Assembly (NCBI RefSeq): GCF_001458435.1
Contig: NZ_CYSF01000018.1
Coordinates: 118,604 to 182,603, forward strand
Origin: Thalassovita mediterranea
GTDB lineage: Bacteria > Pseudomonadota > Alphaproteobacteria > Rhodobacterales > Rhodobacteraceae
Length of the DNA: 64,000 bases
Direction: 5' to 3'
Shown: positions 47,050 through 56,868 of the stretch, one piece after another
Layout: each line of letters starts with the position of its first letter
Numbering within the stretch: the stretch's first letter is position 1
Program-made: the position numbers and the translations under genes
Notes under the pieces: model-generated
What the model was told of the DNA's origin: nothing
Seen by the model: the letters and a program-made list of their open reading frames with translations, nothing else
Databases searched by the model: none

Positions 47050-48996
47050 TTACAGAAGGTCCGGCGGAGTCGCTTCTTTCGTGAGCTGTGTAACGATCTC
47101 GTCCAAGGTCTGGACCTTGGTCTGTTTCTCGCCAAGGCGGCGGGTCGATACGGTACGCTCTTCCACTTCTTTCAGGCCACAGGCCAGAATGACCGGCACT
47201 TTGCCCAGTGAATGTTCACGGACCTTATAGTTGATCTTTTCGTTGCGCAGGTCCGCTTCGGCCCGCACACCTGCGGCGCGCAGGGCTTCGACCACCTCAA
47301 GGCAGTAGTCATCTGCATCCGAAACAATCGCCGCCACAACCACCTGACGCGGGGCCAACCAGAACGGCAGTTTGCCTGCGTGTTCTTCGATCAGAATGCC
47401 GATGAAACGTTCAAACGATCCCAGGCAGGCCCGGTGCAACATAACGGGGCGGTGTTTGTCACCATCCGCACCGATAAAGCTGGCCTCCAGCCGTTCGGGC
47501 AGGTTGGCGTCCACCTGCAGCGTGCCGCACTGCCAGTTCCGACCAATGGCGTCGGTCAGGGTGAACTCCAGCTTCGGACCGTAGAAGGCGCCTTCGCCCT
47601 CCAAAATTTCGAAATCATAACCAGCGGCCTTACAGGCGTCGCCTAGCGCGGCCTCCATATTGTCCCAGGTTTCATCGCTGCCGATCCGCTTTTCAGGGCG
47701 GGTGGACAGTTTGATGGTCCAGTTGTGGAAGCCAAGGTCGGCGTAGACCTTGGACAGGAAGGCGATGAATTTCGCGGTTTCAGATGTGATCTGATCCTCA
47801 GCACAGAAGATGTGGCCATCGTCCTGCGTAAAACCACGCACCCGCATGATACCATGCAGTGCGCCCGAAGGTTCATAACGCGCACAAGAGCCGAACTCGG
47901 CCATGCGCAGCGGCAGATCGCGGTAGGATTTCAGACCTTGGTTGAACACCTGAACGTGGCAGGGACAGTTCATCGGTTTCAACGCGTTCACTGCCTTTTC
48001 GCGGGCGTGATCTTCGTCCACCTCAACGATGAACATGTTCTCCTGATACTTGTCCCAGTGGCCGGATTTTTCCCACAGCTTGCGGTCAACGACCTGCGGG
48101 GTGTTCACCTCGACATAACCATCCTTGTCCTGCATGCGGCGCATGTAGTCTTGCAGGGTGGTGTAAATGCGCCAGCCGTTCGGGTGCCAGAAGACCTGAC
48201 CGGGCGCCTCTTCCTGCATGTGGAACAGACCCATTTCTTTGCCCAGCTTGCGGTGGTCGCGTTTTGCGGCCTCTTCCAGCATGGTCATATGGGCCTTCAG
48301 ATCCTTGCGGTTTTTGAACGCCACGCCATAGATCCGCTGCAGCATCGGGCGGTCGCTGTCACCCAGCCAGTAGGCACCAGCCACATGGGTCAGCTTGAAG
48401 CCATCCGCAGGCACCTGACCGGTGTTTTGCAGGTGCGGACCACGGCACAGATCCTGCCAATCGCCATGCCAGTACATGCGCAGGTCTTCGCCTTCGGGGA
48501 TGCGGTTGATCAGCTCGACCTTGAAGGGTTCGTTGTTGTCTTCGTAATGTTTGATCGCGCGAGCGCGGTCCCAGACTTCGGTTTTCACCGCGTCGCGGGC
48601 GTTGATGATGTCCTTCATCCGCGCTTCAATGGTGCCGAGGTCTTCGGGCGTGAACGGCTCTTCGCGGTCGAAATCGTAGAACCAGCCGTGATCGCGCACC
48701 GGGCCGATGGTCACTTTGACGTCGGGCCAGATTTCCTGAACCGCGCGGGCCATGATGTGGGCCAGATCGTGACGGATCAGCTCCAGCGCCTGTTCATCGT
48801 CCTGCAGGGTGTGAATGGCGATTTGCGCATCTTCGTTGATCGGCCATTGCAGATCCCAATGTGCGCTATTGATGCTGGCAGAAATTGCCTTTTTGCCCAG
48901 CGATTTAGAGATGTCGGCTGCGACCTCTGCGGCGGTTACGCCTGCGTCATAGGAACGTGCATTGCCATCGGGGAAAGTAAGAGAGACTTGAGCCAT
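47050..48996 (-). CDS. thrS: Threonyl-tRNA synthetase
   Basis: A 648-residue class II synthetase that charges tRNA-Thr. Domains: TGS (about 1-65), the editing domain (about 70-225), the catalytic core (about 245-535, with [20 protein letters not shown] [10 protein letters not shown] and the motif 3 region [17 protein letters not shown]) and the anticodon-binding domain (about 540-640). Full length. The ATG at 48996 has GGAGGCC upstream. Confidence 0.97.
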   Translation of the reverse strand: MAQVSLTFPDGNARSYDAGVTAAEVAADISKSLGKKAISASINSAHWDLQWPINEDAQIAIHTLQDDEQALELIRHDLAHIMARAVQEIWPDVKVTIGPVRDHGWFYDFDREEPFTPEDLGTIEARMKDIINARDAVKTEVWDRARAIKHYEDNNEPFKVELINRIPEGEDLRMYWHGDWQDLCRGPHLQNTGQVPADGFKLTHVAGAYWLGDSDRPMLQRIYGVAFKNRKDLKAHMTMLEEAAKRDHRKLGKEMGLFHMQEEAPGQVFWHPNGWRIYTTLQDYMRRMQDKDGYVEVNTPQVVDRKLWEKSGHWDKYQENMFIVEVDEDHAREKAVNALKPMNCPCHVQVFNQGLKSYRDLPLRMAEFGSCARYEPSGALHGIMRVRGFTQDDGHIFCAEDQITSETAKFIAFLSKVYADLGFHNWTIKLSTRPEKRIGSDETWDNMEAALGDACKAAGYDFEILEGEGAFYGPKLEFTLTDAIGRNWQCGTLQVDANLPERLEASFIGADGDKHRPVMLHRACLGSFERFIGILIEEHAGKLPFWLAPRQVVVAAIVSDADDYCLEVVEALRAAGVRAEADLRNEKINYKVREHSLGKVPVILACGLKEVEERTVSTRRLGEKQTKVQTLDEIVTQLTKEATPPDLL

Positions 48997-49114
48997 TTAT
49001 TCGGCCTCCTCGTCAGTTTGGCGCCCACGGAACGCCCGGTTGCGGGTTATATGTGTGCGCCCCTTTTGATCCTGCGCACGGGGCAAGTCAAGCGAGGTGC
49101 AGCGATTGAACATA

Positions 49115-49146
49115 GAAAAGCCCCACCTGTGACGGGCGGGGCTGTT
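49115..49146 (-). terminator. Terminator after the branched-chain aminotransferase gene
   Basis: AGCCCCACC (49119-49127) pairs with GGCGGGGCT (49135-49143) with one wobble; on the minus strand it runs into TTTTC. Confidence 0.82.
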
Positions 49147-49181
49147 TAATTGCGGGATTTACGGGGCGGGATTAACGGGGG

Positions 49182-50048
49182 TTAGGCCGCGCTGCTATGC
49201 GCAAATTCCCAATACAGCGCGCGTGCGCGCAGGCTGATCGGGCCAATGCCCAATTCACGATCGTCGAGTTTTGAGACAGGCATCACCTTGGCGATGTTGC
49301 CGGTTGCAAAAATCTCATTCGCGTCGCGGAAATCCTCTACCGTCAGGGTGGTTTCCTGCACTTCGATCCCGTCGGCGCGCAACAGGCCGATCACCCGCTG
49401 GCGTGTCAGACCGTTGAGGAAACAGCCGGTGGGCGCAGGTGTGAACACCACGCCATCGCGCACCAGAAACACGTTGGTGGATGCGGTTTCGGCGACATTG
49501 CCGTCGATATCCAGCGACAGCGCGTTGGAAAATCCGCGCGCGCGGGCATAGGCCATGATGCGACCGTTGTTGGCGTAAAGCGAACCGGCCTTCGCCTCGG
49601 TCAGGGCCATGTCCTGACGCGGGCGGCGATAGGGGGCCACGGTCAGCGAAAAGCCCTCGGTGCCCGGCATCGCCATCTCCTCGATGCAGATGGCGAAAGC
49701 GCTGCTGGTCGGGTCCAGATCAATCACCCCCGCGCCGCTTTCGGTCGCCCACATCATCGGGCGAATATACAGCTGCGCCTGCGGATCCATCTGCGCCACC
49801 TTTTCACGCACCAGTCCTGCCACCTCGTCGCCGGTGGTGCAGGGCGTCATGCCCATCGCCTCGGCCGAGCGGATCAAACGGGCGCAGTGCAGGTCCAGAT
49901 CGGGCATCACACCCTCAAAGGCGCGCGCACCGTCAAACACTTGGCTGCCTAGCCACGAAACATGATCCGCCGCACGAATGATCGGGGTGTTTTCATCCCG
50001 CCATGCACCTTCAAACCACGTGTAAATATTGCCCTTGCCGACCGCCAT
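49182..50048 (-). CDS. ilvE: Branched-chain amino acid aminotransferase
   Basis: A 288-residue class IV PLP aminotransferase acting on Leu, Ile and Val. Family features are the opening YTWFEGAWRDENTPIIRAADHVSWLGSQ-type strand (short form IYTWFEGAW), the PLP Lys in LTEAKAGSLYANN, and the phosphate-binding ETASTNVFLV and FATGNIAKVMPV stretches. ATG 50048 follows AAGAGGCG; longer in-frame starts up to 50294 would overlap the promoter of the divergent hydrolase gene and are rejected. Confidence 0.92.
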   Translation of the reverse strand: MAVGKGNIYTWFEGAWRDENTPIIRAADHVSWLGSQVFDGARAFEGVMPDLDLHCARLIRSAEAMGMTPCTTGDEVAGLVREKVAQMDPQAQLYIRPMMWATESGAGVIDLDPTSSAFAICIEEMAMPGTEGFSLTVAPYRRPRQDMALTEAKAGSLYANNGRIMAYARARGFSNALSLDIDGNVAETASTNVFLVRDGVVFTPAPTGCFLNGLTRQRVIGLLRADGIEVQETTLTVEDFRDANEIFATGNIAKVMPVSKLDDRELGIGPISLRARALYWEFAHSSAA

Positions 50049-50224
50049 TTTCGCCTCTTTCCGTAGAACCCCGGTGTCATACAGGATCGGGTGGGGAAAA
50101 CAAAACAGGTTTTCTGTGATCATTGCGTGAGGTTTTTTAAACGCATTAGACGGTCGTCTGCATGCGGGTTCGGCTTTTCCCTTTGTAAACCAGCGGGTAA
50201 CGTGGCCAAAAATCGGAGGCCACA

Positions 50225-50965
50225 ATGAAATTTCTCGACACCCCGCAGGGGCGCCGCATCGCCTATAACCAGACCGAAGGGCAGGGGCCGACAATCCTGT
50301 TCTGTTCCGGGCTCAAATCCGACATGGAGGGCACCAAGGCTGTCCACCTAGAGGCCTGGGCGCAAGAGAAGGGCTATCCCTTTGTGCGCTTTGACTATTC
50401 CGGCCATGGCATCAGCTCCGGTGAGTTTGCCGAGGGCGCGATTGGCGATTGGCATGAGGATACCCTTGCGATTGTCGATCAGGTCATTGACGGCCCCATT
50501 ATTGTGGTCGGCAGTTCGATGGGCGGTTGGCAGGCGTTGCTTCTGGCCAAGGCACGGCCAGAGCGGATTGCGGGCATGGTCACCATCGCGGCTGCGCCGG
50601 ATTTCACCGAAGATGGCTACTGGGCCAGCTTCACCGACGATCAAAAGGCGTCACTGGAAACAGAAGGCCATGTGGCGATCCCGTCGGAGTACGACGAAGA
50701 TTACATCATCACCAAACGCCTGATCGAAGAGGGACGCAGCCGTTTGGTGCTGCGCGATCCGCTGTCGCTGCCGTTTCCTGTGCGGTTCCTGCAGGGCACA
50801 GAGGATACAGCCGTCCCAACCGCAACCGCCGTGCGTCTGCTGGAACATGCAGAGGGCGACGATATTCGCCTGACTTTGGTGAAGGGCGCGGATCATCGGT
50901 TTTCCGATCCAGAATGCCTGGCCCTGATCGCGAAGTCGGTCAAAATCGTTTTGGCGCGTCAGTAA
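50225..50965 (+). CDS. Alpha/beta hydrolase, ABHD10/palmitoyl-thioesterase-like
   Basis: A 246-residue alpha/beta hydrolase. The nucleophile elbow is GSSMGG with Ser98, the acid is in QGTEDTAVP and the catalytic His in KGADHRFSD. The early FCSGLKSDMEGTKA stretch is characteristic of the ABHD10 group, which includes mitochondrial depalmitoylases. The bacterial substrate is unknown. ATG 50225 has GGAGGCCACA upstream; divergent from ilvE. Confidence 0.86.
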   Translation: MKFLDTPQGRRIAYNQTEGQGPTILFCSGLKSDMEGTKAVHLEAWAQEKGYPFVRFDYSGHGISSGEFAEGAIGDWHEDTLAIVDQVIDGPIIVVGSSMGGWQALLLAKARPERIAGMVTIAAAPDFTEDGYWASFTDDQKASLETEGHVAIPSEYDEDYIITKRLIEEGRSRLVLRDPLSLPFPVRFLQGTEDTAVPTATAVRLLEHAEGDDIRLTLVKGADHRFSDPECLALIAKSVKIVLARQ

Positions 50966-51135
50966 TATCTATCCTCAGTGCGCCCCGGTGGTGGGATCGG
51001 GGCGTGCTGTTCAGTGATGCGTGTCATGCGGCCTTTCCTGTTATGGCGTTGGCGGTGTCCTTGGAATTGATTTTTATCGTCGATTTGTTAATGTTCACTT
51101 AATGTTCTTATGATTTATTGAAGAAAGACGAAAAT

Positions 51136-51600
51136 ATGATGGAGCAACGCATTTCACTGATCACTCTGGGCTGCCGTGATGTGGCCGCGCAGACAGGGTT
51201 TTATACCGCCATGGGCTGGCGGCAGGTCGAAACGCCCGATGGCATCGTGGTTTTTGATCTGTTGGGGCAGGTACTGGGGCTCTATCCGTTGGCTGCTTTG
51301 GCAGAGGATATGGAGGTGTCTGAAGATCAAATTGTAAATGCACAGGTCACTGATACGGCGCGATTTGCCCCAGTGACCTTGGGCTACAATACTGCGACCC
51401 GCGAAGAAGTGGACGCCGTGATTTCTACCGCTGAAAACGCTGGGGCGACTGTGTTGAAACGTCCGGCAGAGGTGTTTTGGGGCGGCTATCACGGCTATTT
51501 CGCCGACCCTGAAGGCACGGTCTGGGAAGTGGCGCATAACCCGTTTTCCACCTTGGGACCGAACGGTGAATTCCGCTGGAACGGCTATTCGGCTGTTTGA
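51136..51600 (+). CDS. VOC (glyoxalase/bleomycin resistance) family protein
   Basis: A 154-residue protein with the paired beta-alpha-beta-beta-beta units of the VOC superfamily: ISLITLGCRDVAAQTGFYTAMGW in the first half and GYHGYFADPEGTVWEVAHNP in the second, which carries the usual Glu metal ligand. The substrate is unknown. ATG 51136 (or 51139) is preferred over a TTG at 51118. Standalone, with a 170-base AT-rich gap before it. Confidence 0.86.
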   Translation: MMEQRISLITLGCRDVAAQTGFYTAMGWRQVETPDGIVVFDLLGQVLGLYPLAALAEDMEVSEDQIVNAQVTDTARFAPVTLGYNTATREEVDAVISTAENAGATVLKRPAEVFWGGYHGYFADPEGTVWEVAHNPFSTLGPNGEFRWNGYSAV

Positions 51601-51726
51601 TCTTCCTGCGATTTTTGCGGTCGCTGGGTCATCTCCCTCTGACCCATTGACAGTTCGCGCCGTGCCGCACAGGTTTGGCGCGCTGTTGGATGGCAGCACA
51701 GTTTTTTGTTAGGGGTGAGGGATTAG

Positions 51727-52443
51727 ATGCCGCAAGAGCCAATTGTTTTGTTGCCTGGCATGATGTGTGATGCGCGGATGTATGCCCCGCAGCTAGAGGT
51801 GTTGAGCCGTATGGCGCCAACCACCGTCGCGCCGATCTGCTATGGGGACCGGATCGAAGAGATTGCACAGGGGTTGCTGGACCAGCTGCCGGCACGTTTT
51901 GCCCTGGCGGGGTTGTCGATGGGGGGCATCGTGGCGATGGAAATCCTGCGCCGCGCGCCTGATCGTGTCAGTCGGATTGCCCTGATGGATACCAACGCAT
52001 TGGCGGAAACCCCGCAGTCCGCGACGGTTTATGAACCGTGGATTATCGCGGCGAAATCGGGCCGGTTCGATGATGCGCTGCGCGAAATGATGCGGCCCGA
52101 TTTTCTGGCGCAGGGGCCCAAGCGTATGGCTGTACTGAACCAGTTTTTCGAAATGGCGCAGGATTTTGGGCCCGATGTGTTTGTGCGCCAATGCCGCGCG
52201 TTGCAACGCCGCCGTGACATGCAGTCTGCCTTGCGTCGCTGCAAGGTGCCTGCGCTGGTTCTATGCGGTGCCGAAGATCGCATGACACCAGTAAAGCGGC
52301 ATCAATCTATGGCGCAATTGTTGCCTTACGCGCAGCTGCAAATCATCGAAGGCGCTGGGCATTTGCCAACGCTGGAACAGCCTGACCAAGTCACAGAGGC
52401 ATTGCTGGGTTGGTTGAAACAGCCCTATGTGCTGACCCAGTGA
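51727..52443 (+). CDS. Alpha/beta hydrolase
   Basis: A 238-residue alpha/beta hydrolase with LLPGMMCDARMY near the oxyanion hole, the nucleophile motif GLSMGG (Ser near residue 65), the acid in LCGAEDRMTP and the His in GAGHLPTLEQP. It resembles esterases and MenH-type enzymes; no neighbour suggests a substrate. ATG 51727 has AGGGGTGAGGG upstream. Its stop overlaps the GTG start of the next small gene. Confidence 0.88.
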   Translation: MPQEPIVLLPGMMCDARMYAPQLEVLSRMAPTTVAPICYGDRIEEIAQGLLDQLPARFALAGLSMGGIVAMEILRRAPDRVSRIALMDTNALAETPQSATVYEPWIIAAKSGRFDDALREMMRPDFLAQGPKRMAVLNQFFEMAQDFGPDVFVRQCRALQRRRDMQSALRRCKVPALVLCGAEDRMTPVKRHQSMAQLLPYAQLQIIEGAGHLPTLEQPDQVTEALLGWLKQPYVLTQ

Positions 52444-52691
52444 CCGCACCGAAACACCGCTCAACCCCTAGGTGGCGCCTGCGCTATCGCTATTTACGAA
52501 GGCTGATTGCACGTCGGGTGCCCCCGGGGGCGCGGCTGGCACTTGGCCTGTTGCTGATGGCAATGGGTGTGGTCGGTTTTCTGCCTGTTGTCGGGTTCTG
52601 GATGCTGCCGTTAGGGGCGGCGATTGCGATGATGGACCTGCGCCCGATTTGGCGTTGGATGCGGCGGTTGTTTTCAAAACACTCTGGCTGA
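52440..52691 (+). CDS. Small membrane protein, 83 residues
   Basis: A short protein with a strongly basic N-terminus (RWRLRYRYLRRLIARR) and one long or two short hydrophobic helices at about 33-62 (LGLLLMAMGVVGFLPVVGFWMLPLGAA), then another basic tail. The GTG at 52440 overlaps the hydrolase stop by 4 bases, so it is translationally coupled; a longer start at 52410 is less likely. Similar small membrane proteins are common next to hydrolases in Rhodobacterales, but no function was recognised. Confidence 0.7.
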   Translation: MTAPKHRSTPRWRLRYRYLRRLIARRVPPGARLALGLLLMAMGVVGFLPVVGFWMLPLGAAIAMMDLRPIWRWMRRLFSKHSG

Positions 52692-52771
52692 CTGCAACAT
52701 CGGCACAAACGAAAACAGCGCAGCCGACGTATCGTCGTGCTGCGCTGTTGCGTGTCGGCCAAAGTGCCGCG

Positions 52772-54079
52772 TTATTTTGCGGCTTTGGTCGGTTTGTTTG
52801 CCGCCTTGGGGGTCGGTTTAGCGGTTTTGGCCTTGGCCTTTTTGCGCGGCCCGGCATTGGCGTCGATAAATTCCAGCACCAGCGGGCGGATGTTGTTGCG
52901 CCAGCTTTTGCCAGCAAAGATGCCGTAGTGGCCCGCGCCCGGTTCCAGATGGCTGGCCTTCATATCGTCCGGCAGACCAGTGCACAGATCCAGTGCCGCC
53001 ACACATTGGCCCGGGGCGGAAATGTCGTCATCCGCACCTTCGACGGTCTTCACGGCAACATTGGTGATCTTGGCGATATCGACAGGCTTGCCCTCAATGG
53101 TGAAGGCATTTTTGGCGATTTCCCCTTTCTTAAAGATCCGGTCGACGGTGCTAAGGTAGAATTCTGCAGTCATATCCATCACCGCAAGATATTCATCATA
53201 GAACCGGTTGTGAGCGTCGTGATCGGACGCTTCGCCCTTCATCACACGCTGGATCTGTTCGGAAAACGCCTTGGAATGGCGGTCTGCATTCATCGACATG
53301 AACGATGACAGCTGCAACAGCCCCGGATAGACCTTGCGACCGACACCTTTGTATTTGAAACCAACACGTTGGATCATCATTTGTTCCAGCTGCCCCATGG
53401 TGACGCGGTGGCCAAAATCGGTCACATCGGTTGCGTTGGCATCTGGATCGATCGGGCCGCCAATCAGGGTCAGCGACCGTGGTTGGGCATCGGGTTCCTC
53501 ACCTGCCAGATAGGCCGTGGCCGCCAGCGTCAGCGGTGCGGGCTGGCAGACGGCGATCACATGTGTGTCGGGCCCCAGATGGCGCATGTAATCCACCAGA
53601 TAGAGGGTGTAATCCTCGATATCGAATTTACCAGCGGACACAGGGATATCGCGGGCATTGTGCCAGTCGGTGATGTAAACTTCGCAGTCGGGCAGCAGTG
53701 AAATAACCGTGGATCGCAGCAGGGTCGCGTAGTGACCCGACATCGGTGCCACCAGCATCACCTGACGCGGTTTGGTTTCGCGGCCCATCACCTTGAAATG
53801 GATAAGGTCGCCAAAATCGCCCTCAACCACGGTTTCGACGTTGACCAGATGGTCTTTGCCATCTTCGCAGGTAAAGGAATGAATGCCCCAGTCGGGCTTC
53901 GCCACCATGCGCTGAAAGCTGCGCTCGGTCACTTCGCCCCAGGCGGCCATCCATTGCAGGGCTGGATTGGGAACCATTGCAAAGGCTGGATAGGATGCAA
54001 AGGATAGGGCAGAGGCCCCAAGCCATTGGTTGGTATTGCGGAGGGTTTCCATAAGGTCGTAGGTGGCCATGTAACGCAT
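52772..54079 (-). CDS. phaZ: Intracellular polyhydroxyalkanoate depolymerase
   Basis: A 435-residue PHB depolymerase of the intracellular type. The nucleophile is Cys within VIAVCQPAPLT, in the lipase-box position, and GAGHYGIFAGKSWRNNIRP carries the catalytic His; the Asp is in the SLTLIGGPID region or after it. The C-terminal tail (about 410-435) is Lys/Ala-rich. ATG 54079 has AAGGAGACGCCT upstream. It is divergent from phaC, so storage and breakdown share one control region. Confidence 0.93.
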   Translation of the reverse strand: MRYMATYDLMETLRNTNQWLGASALSFASYPAFAMVPNPALQWMAAWGEVTERSFQRMVAKPDWGIHSFTCEDGKDHLVNVETVVEGDFGDLIHFKVMGRETKPRQVMLVAPMSGHYATLLRSTVISLLPDCEVYITDWHNARDIPVSAGKFDIEDYTLYLVDYMRHLGPDTHVIAVCQPAPLTLAATAYLAGEEPDAQPRSLTLIGGPIDPDANATDVTDFGHRVTMGQLEQMMIQRVGFKYKGVGRKVYPGLLQLSSFMSMNADRHSKAFSEQIQRVMKGEASDHDAHNRFYDEYLAVMDMTAEFYLSTVDRIFKKGEIAKNAFTIEGKPVDIAKITNVAVKTVEGADDDISAPGQCVAALDLCTGLPDDMKASHLEPGAGHYGIFAGKSWRNNIRPLVLEFIDANAGPRKKAKAKTAKPTPKAANKPTKAAK

Positions 54080-54262
54080 AGGCGTCTCCTTCTCCTGTCC
54101 CGGGGTTTATCGGATCCGGTTCATCCTTGTTCCATTTTTGTGCCAACCTGACGTGTTAACAGGGCTTATGGCAATCCAGTCTTTGAGTCTGTGCCATGTT
54201 GTCTTAGGGTCATGGTATCGCAGGACCGTTAACAAAAGGACACGTTTGTAGCGGACAGTAAA

Positions 54263-54277
54263 TGCTGCACAGCAGCA
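54263..54277. promoter_or_regulatory. TGCTGC-GCAGCA palindrome before phaC, PhaR operator candidate
   Basis: TGCTGC (54263-54268) and GCAGCA (54272-54277) flank ACA, a perfect palindrome 23 bases before the phaC ATG, in the phaZ-phaC control region. PhaR repressors of Paracoccus and relatives bind TGC-rich repeats of this kind, and a phaR gene is present, so this is a likely operator. Confidence 0.65.
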
Positions 54278-54299
54278 AAACTAGGGGGGAATCGGTGAT

Positions 54300-56093
54300 A
54301 TGACAACAAAAGAGGTTGATCACAGCGCAGATTTGGAACGGCTGGAACAGAATTTGGCTCGGGTCGAAGACCTGTCAAAGCGCTTTGTTGCGGCCCTTGC
54401 CCGTCGCAATCCCCCTAATGCTCAGCTGTCTGCACCAGATCAGGATGTGTTCGTCAAAGCGGCTGGTCACTATTGGGCCAACATGATGCAGGATCCGGCC
54501 AAGTTGTTTGAAAATCAGCTGGAATTCTGGGGTAACTCGGTCAAACACTACCTTGAGGCCAGTCAGGCACTGGCAAAGGGCAAGTTGGAGGCGCCTACCG
54601 ATCCGACCCCTACGGATCGCCGGTTTTCCAACCCCCTTTGGCAGACCCACCCCTATTTTAACTACGTCAAACAACAATACATGATGAACGCGGACGCTGT
54701 GCGCACTGCGGTCGCAAATGTTGAGGGTTTGGGCGAAGTTGATCGCAATCGGCTGAAATATTTCAGCGAACAGATCGTCGATATGATGTCGCCGACCAAT
54801 TTTCTGGGCACCAACCCCGATGCGCTGGAACGCGCGATCGCGACAGAAGGGGAAAGCTTGGTCAAAGGTCTGGAAAATCTGGTTGCGGACCTAGAGGCGA
54901 ACAATGGTGAAATGCTGGTGCGCCTGTCGGACGAAAGCGCCTTTGAACTGGGGCGCAATGTGGCGACGGCGAAGGGATCGGTGGTTTATCGTAATCACAT
55001 GATGGAATTGATCCAATATGCACCAACCACCGATCAGGTGCATGCGACGCCTTTGGTGATTTTCCCGCCGTGGATCAACAAATTCTATATTTTGGACCTC
55101 AAAGAGCAGAACAGCCTGATCCGCTGGATTACCGATCAGGGGTATACACTGTTTGTGGTCAGCTGGTTCAATCCCCGCCCCGAAGACAAAGACATCGGGA
55201 TGGAGGATTATATCGAACAGGGCTATCTGGAAGCGTTCCGTGTGGTGAAAGAGATCACCGGTGAAAAGCAGGTGAACACCGTTGGCTACTGTATTGCAGG
55301 CACCACGCTGCATCTGACGCTGGCTCTGCTGAAAAAACGTGGTGATAAAACGGTGAAATCCGCCACCTTCTTTACCGCGCTGACTGATTTTGGCGAACAG
55401 GGTGAATTCACCCCATTCCTTCAGGATGATTTTGTTGACGGGATCGAGGATGAGGTTGCCCAGCAGGGTATCCTGCGTAGCTTTATCATGGGGCGCACCA
55501 TGAGCTTTCTGCGCTCCAACGATCTGATTTATGGCCCCGCGATCAAAAGCTACATGATGGGCGAGGCACCGCCGGCCTTTGATCTGCTCTATTGGAACGG
55601 CGATGGGTCGAACCTGCCAGGGCGCATGGTCATGCAATATCTGCGCGGGCTGTGTCAGGGCAATGAATTCGTTGGTGACGGCTATAAAGTTCTGGGGGAA
55701 ACCCTGCATGTGTCTGACGTTGATATTCCGTTGATGTCGGTTACCTGCGAAACGGATCATATTGCCCGTTGGAAGGATTGTTATCGCGGTTTCCAGCAGA
55801 CTGGCGCCAAGAACAGGACCTTTATTGTCAGTCAGTCTGGCCATATCGCGGGCATCGTGAACCCGCCCAGCAAAAAGAAATACGGCCATTACACCAACAC
55901 CGATCTGGATGCGGATGCGAACGGCTGGATGGAGGGCGCAACCTTCCACGAAGGCAGCTGGTGGCCCCGTTGGGAGGCGTGGCTGGACAAGAAGTCAGGC
56001 AAGATGGTTCCTGCACGGGTTCCGGGGGATTCGGGTTATCCCGCGCTTGACCCAGCCCCGGGTCGTTATGTTGCCGTAAAGGCAACTATCTGA
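54300..56093 (+). CDS. phaC: Class I polyhydroxyalkanoate synthase
   Basis: A 597-residue enzyme that polymerises hydroxyacyl-CoA into PHA granules. The lipase-box-like nucleophile is in GYCIAGTTLHL (Cys near residue 331), the conserved Trp segment is INKFYILDLKEQNSLIRW, and the catalytic His is in QSGHIAGIVNPP. Full length for class I. The ATG follows GGGGGGAATCGGTGAT. phaP and phaR follow on the same strand. Confidence 0.95.
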   Translation: MTTKEVDHSADLERLEQNLARVEDLSKRFVAALARRNPPNAQLSAPDQDVFVKAAGHYWANMMQDPAKLFENQLEFWGNSVKHYLEASQALAKGKLEAPTDPTPTDRRFSNPLWQTHPYFNYVKQQYMMNADAVRTAVANVEGLGEVDRNRLKYFSEQIVDMMSPTNFLGTNPDALERAIATEGESLVKGLENLVADLEANNGEMLVRLSDESAFELGRNVATAKGSVVYRNHMMELIQYAPTTDQVHATPLVIFPPWINKFYILDLKEQNSLIRWITDQGYTLFVVSWFNPRPEDKDIGMEDYIEQGYLEAFRVVKEITGEKQVNTVGYCIAGTTLHLTLALLKKRGDKTVKSATFFTALTDFGEQGEFTPFLQDDFVDGIEDEVAQQGILRSFIMGRTMSFLRSNDLIYGPAIKSYMMGEAPPAFDLLYWNGDGSNLPGRMVMQYLRGLCQGNEFVGDGYKVLGETLHVSDVDIPLMSVTCETDHIARWKDCYRGFQQTGAKNRTFIVSQSGHIAGIVNPPSKKKYGHYTNTDLDADANGWMEGATFHEGSWWPRWEAWLDKKSGKMVPARVPGDSGYPALDPAPGRYVAVKATI

Positions 56094-56119
56094 TTTTACT
56101 TATTTTCTAAAATTTCTTT

Positions 56120-56158
56120 CTGCGCCGCAGCAAAAATCCTTGATTTGCTGCGGCGCAG
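56120..56158. promoter_or_regulatory. 15-bp perfect inverted repeat before phaP, PhaR operator or phaC terminator
   Basis: CTGCGCCGCAGCAAA (56120-56134) and TTTGCTGCGGCGCAG (56144-56158) form a perfect 15-bp palindrome with a 9-base spacer. It contains GCAGCA and TGCTGC units like the site before phaC. There is no T tract, so an operator for PhaR at the phaP promoter is more likely, though it would also fold in the phaC mRNA. Confidence 0.65.
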
Positions 56159-56257
56159 CAATCATATTGGGTGTAAGATTGAATGACACCCCAACCGCAG
56201 ATGGCGACGCATTACCCCATCCCTCATGCCATTGCGGATCAGACAAGGAATAGAAAC

Positions 56258-56698
56258 ATGGCCAAGACCCAAGATTTCACCGCGATGATGAAAGACATCA
56301 TGGGCGCGTTCCCCGTTGACACCAAAGCCGTTGAAGATGCCTTCAAAACCCAAGCTGCGCTGAACGAAAAGCTGACCTCTGCCGCGCTGACCGCTGCCGA
56401 AAAATCGTCGGAACTGTCCAGCAAATGGACCAAAGACACCCTGGCGAAGCTGGGCGACGTTGCCAAAGTTAAAGAAGAGCCGTCCGATTACGCCAAGGCG
56501 CTGGGTGATTTCGCATCCGCACAGGCAGAAACCGCTGCTGAAAACATGGCTGCTTTCGCTGAGATCGCCAAAAAACTGCAGAGCGAAACCGTTGAGCTGA
56601 TGATGGCCGCTGGCAAAGACATGAGCGAAGAAGCTTCTGCAGCTGTTCAGAAAGCCGCGAAAGACGCGACTGCTGCTGCCAAGAAAGCAGCGAAATAA
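56258..56698 (+). CDS. phaP: Phasin, PHA granule coat protein
   Basis: A 146-residue phasin, an amphipathic helical protein that covers PHA granules. Almost all helix-forming (Ala, Lys, Glu-rich) with the phasin-type stretch FKTQAALNEKLTSAALTAAE and a C-terminal Lys/Ala tail. ATG 56258 has AAGGAATAGAAAC upstream. It is flanked by the palindrome above and a terminator, so it is likely expressed strongly from its own promoter. Confidence 0.92.
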   Translation: MAKTQDFTAMMKDIMGAFPVDTKAVEDAFKTQAALNEKLTSAALTAAEKSSELSSKWTKDTLAKLGDVAKVKEEPSDYAKALGDFASAQAETAAENMAAFAEIAKKLQSETVELMMAAGKDMSEEASAAVQKAAKDATAAAKKAAK

Positions 56699-56775
56699 GA
56701 CTGGCTCCGGCCAGCACGTTTTTCTGCCCCTCCTCCCGGCAGAAATTCGGCGCATCATTCCTCCTCCCAGATGCG

Positions 56776-56812
56776 CCAAGAGCGGGCTTTCCCAAGCCCG
56801 CTCTTTACTTTT
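56776..56812 (+). terminator. Terminator after phaP
   Basis: AAGAGCGGGCTT (56779-56790) pairs perfectly with AAGCCCGCTCTT (56795-56806), followed by TACTTTTGTTT. It separates phaP from phaR. Confidence 0.93.
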
Positions 56813-56868
56813 GTTTCTGCACTCGCATAGAGTTTTCTGTGCCGTGACAAACCTGTGGGAGGACCTCC

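Noticed and set aside
47725..49149. A 474-codon plus-strand frame
   Set aside because: It is antisense to thrS, with no start signal or recognisable domain.
54891..55949. A 352-codon minus-strand frame
   Set aside because: It is antisense to phaC, whose catalytic motifs are clear.
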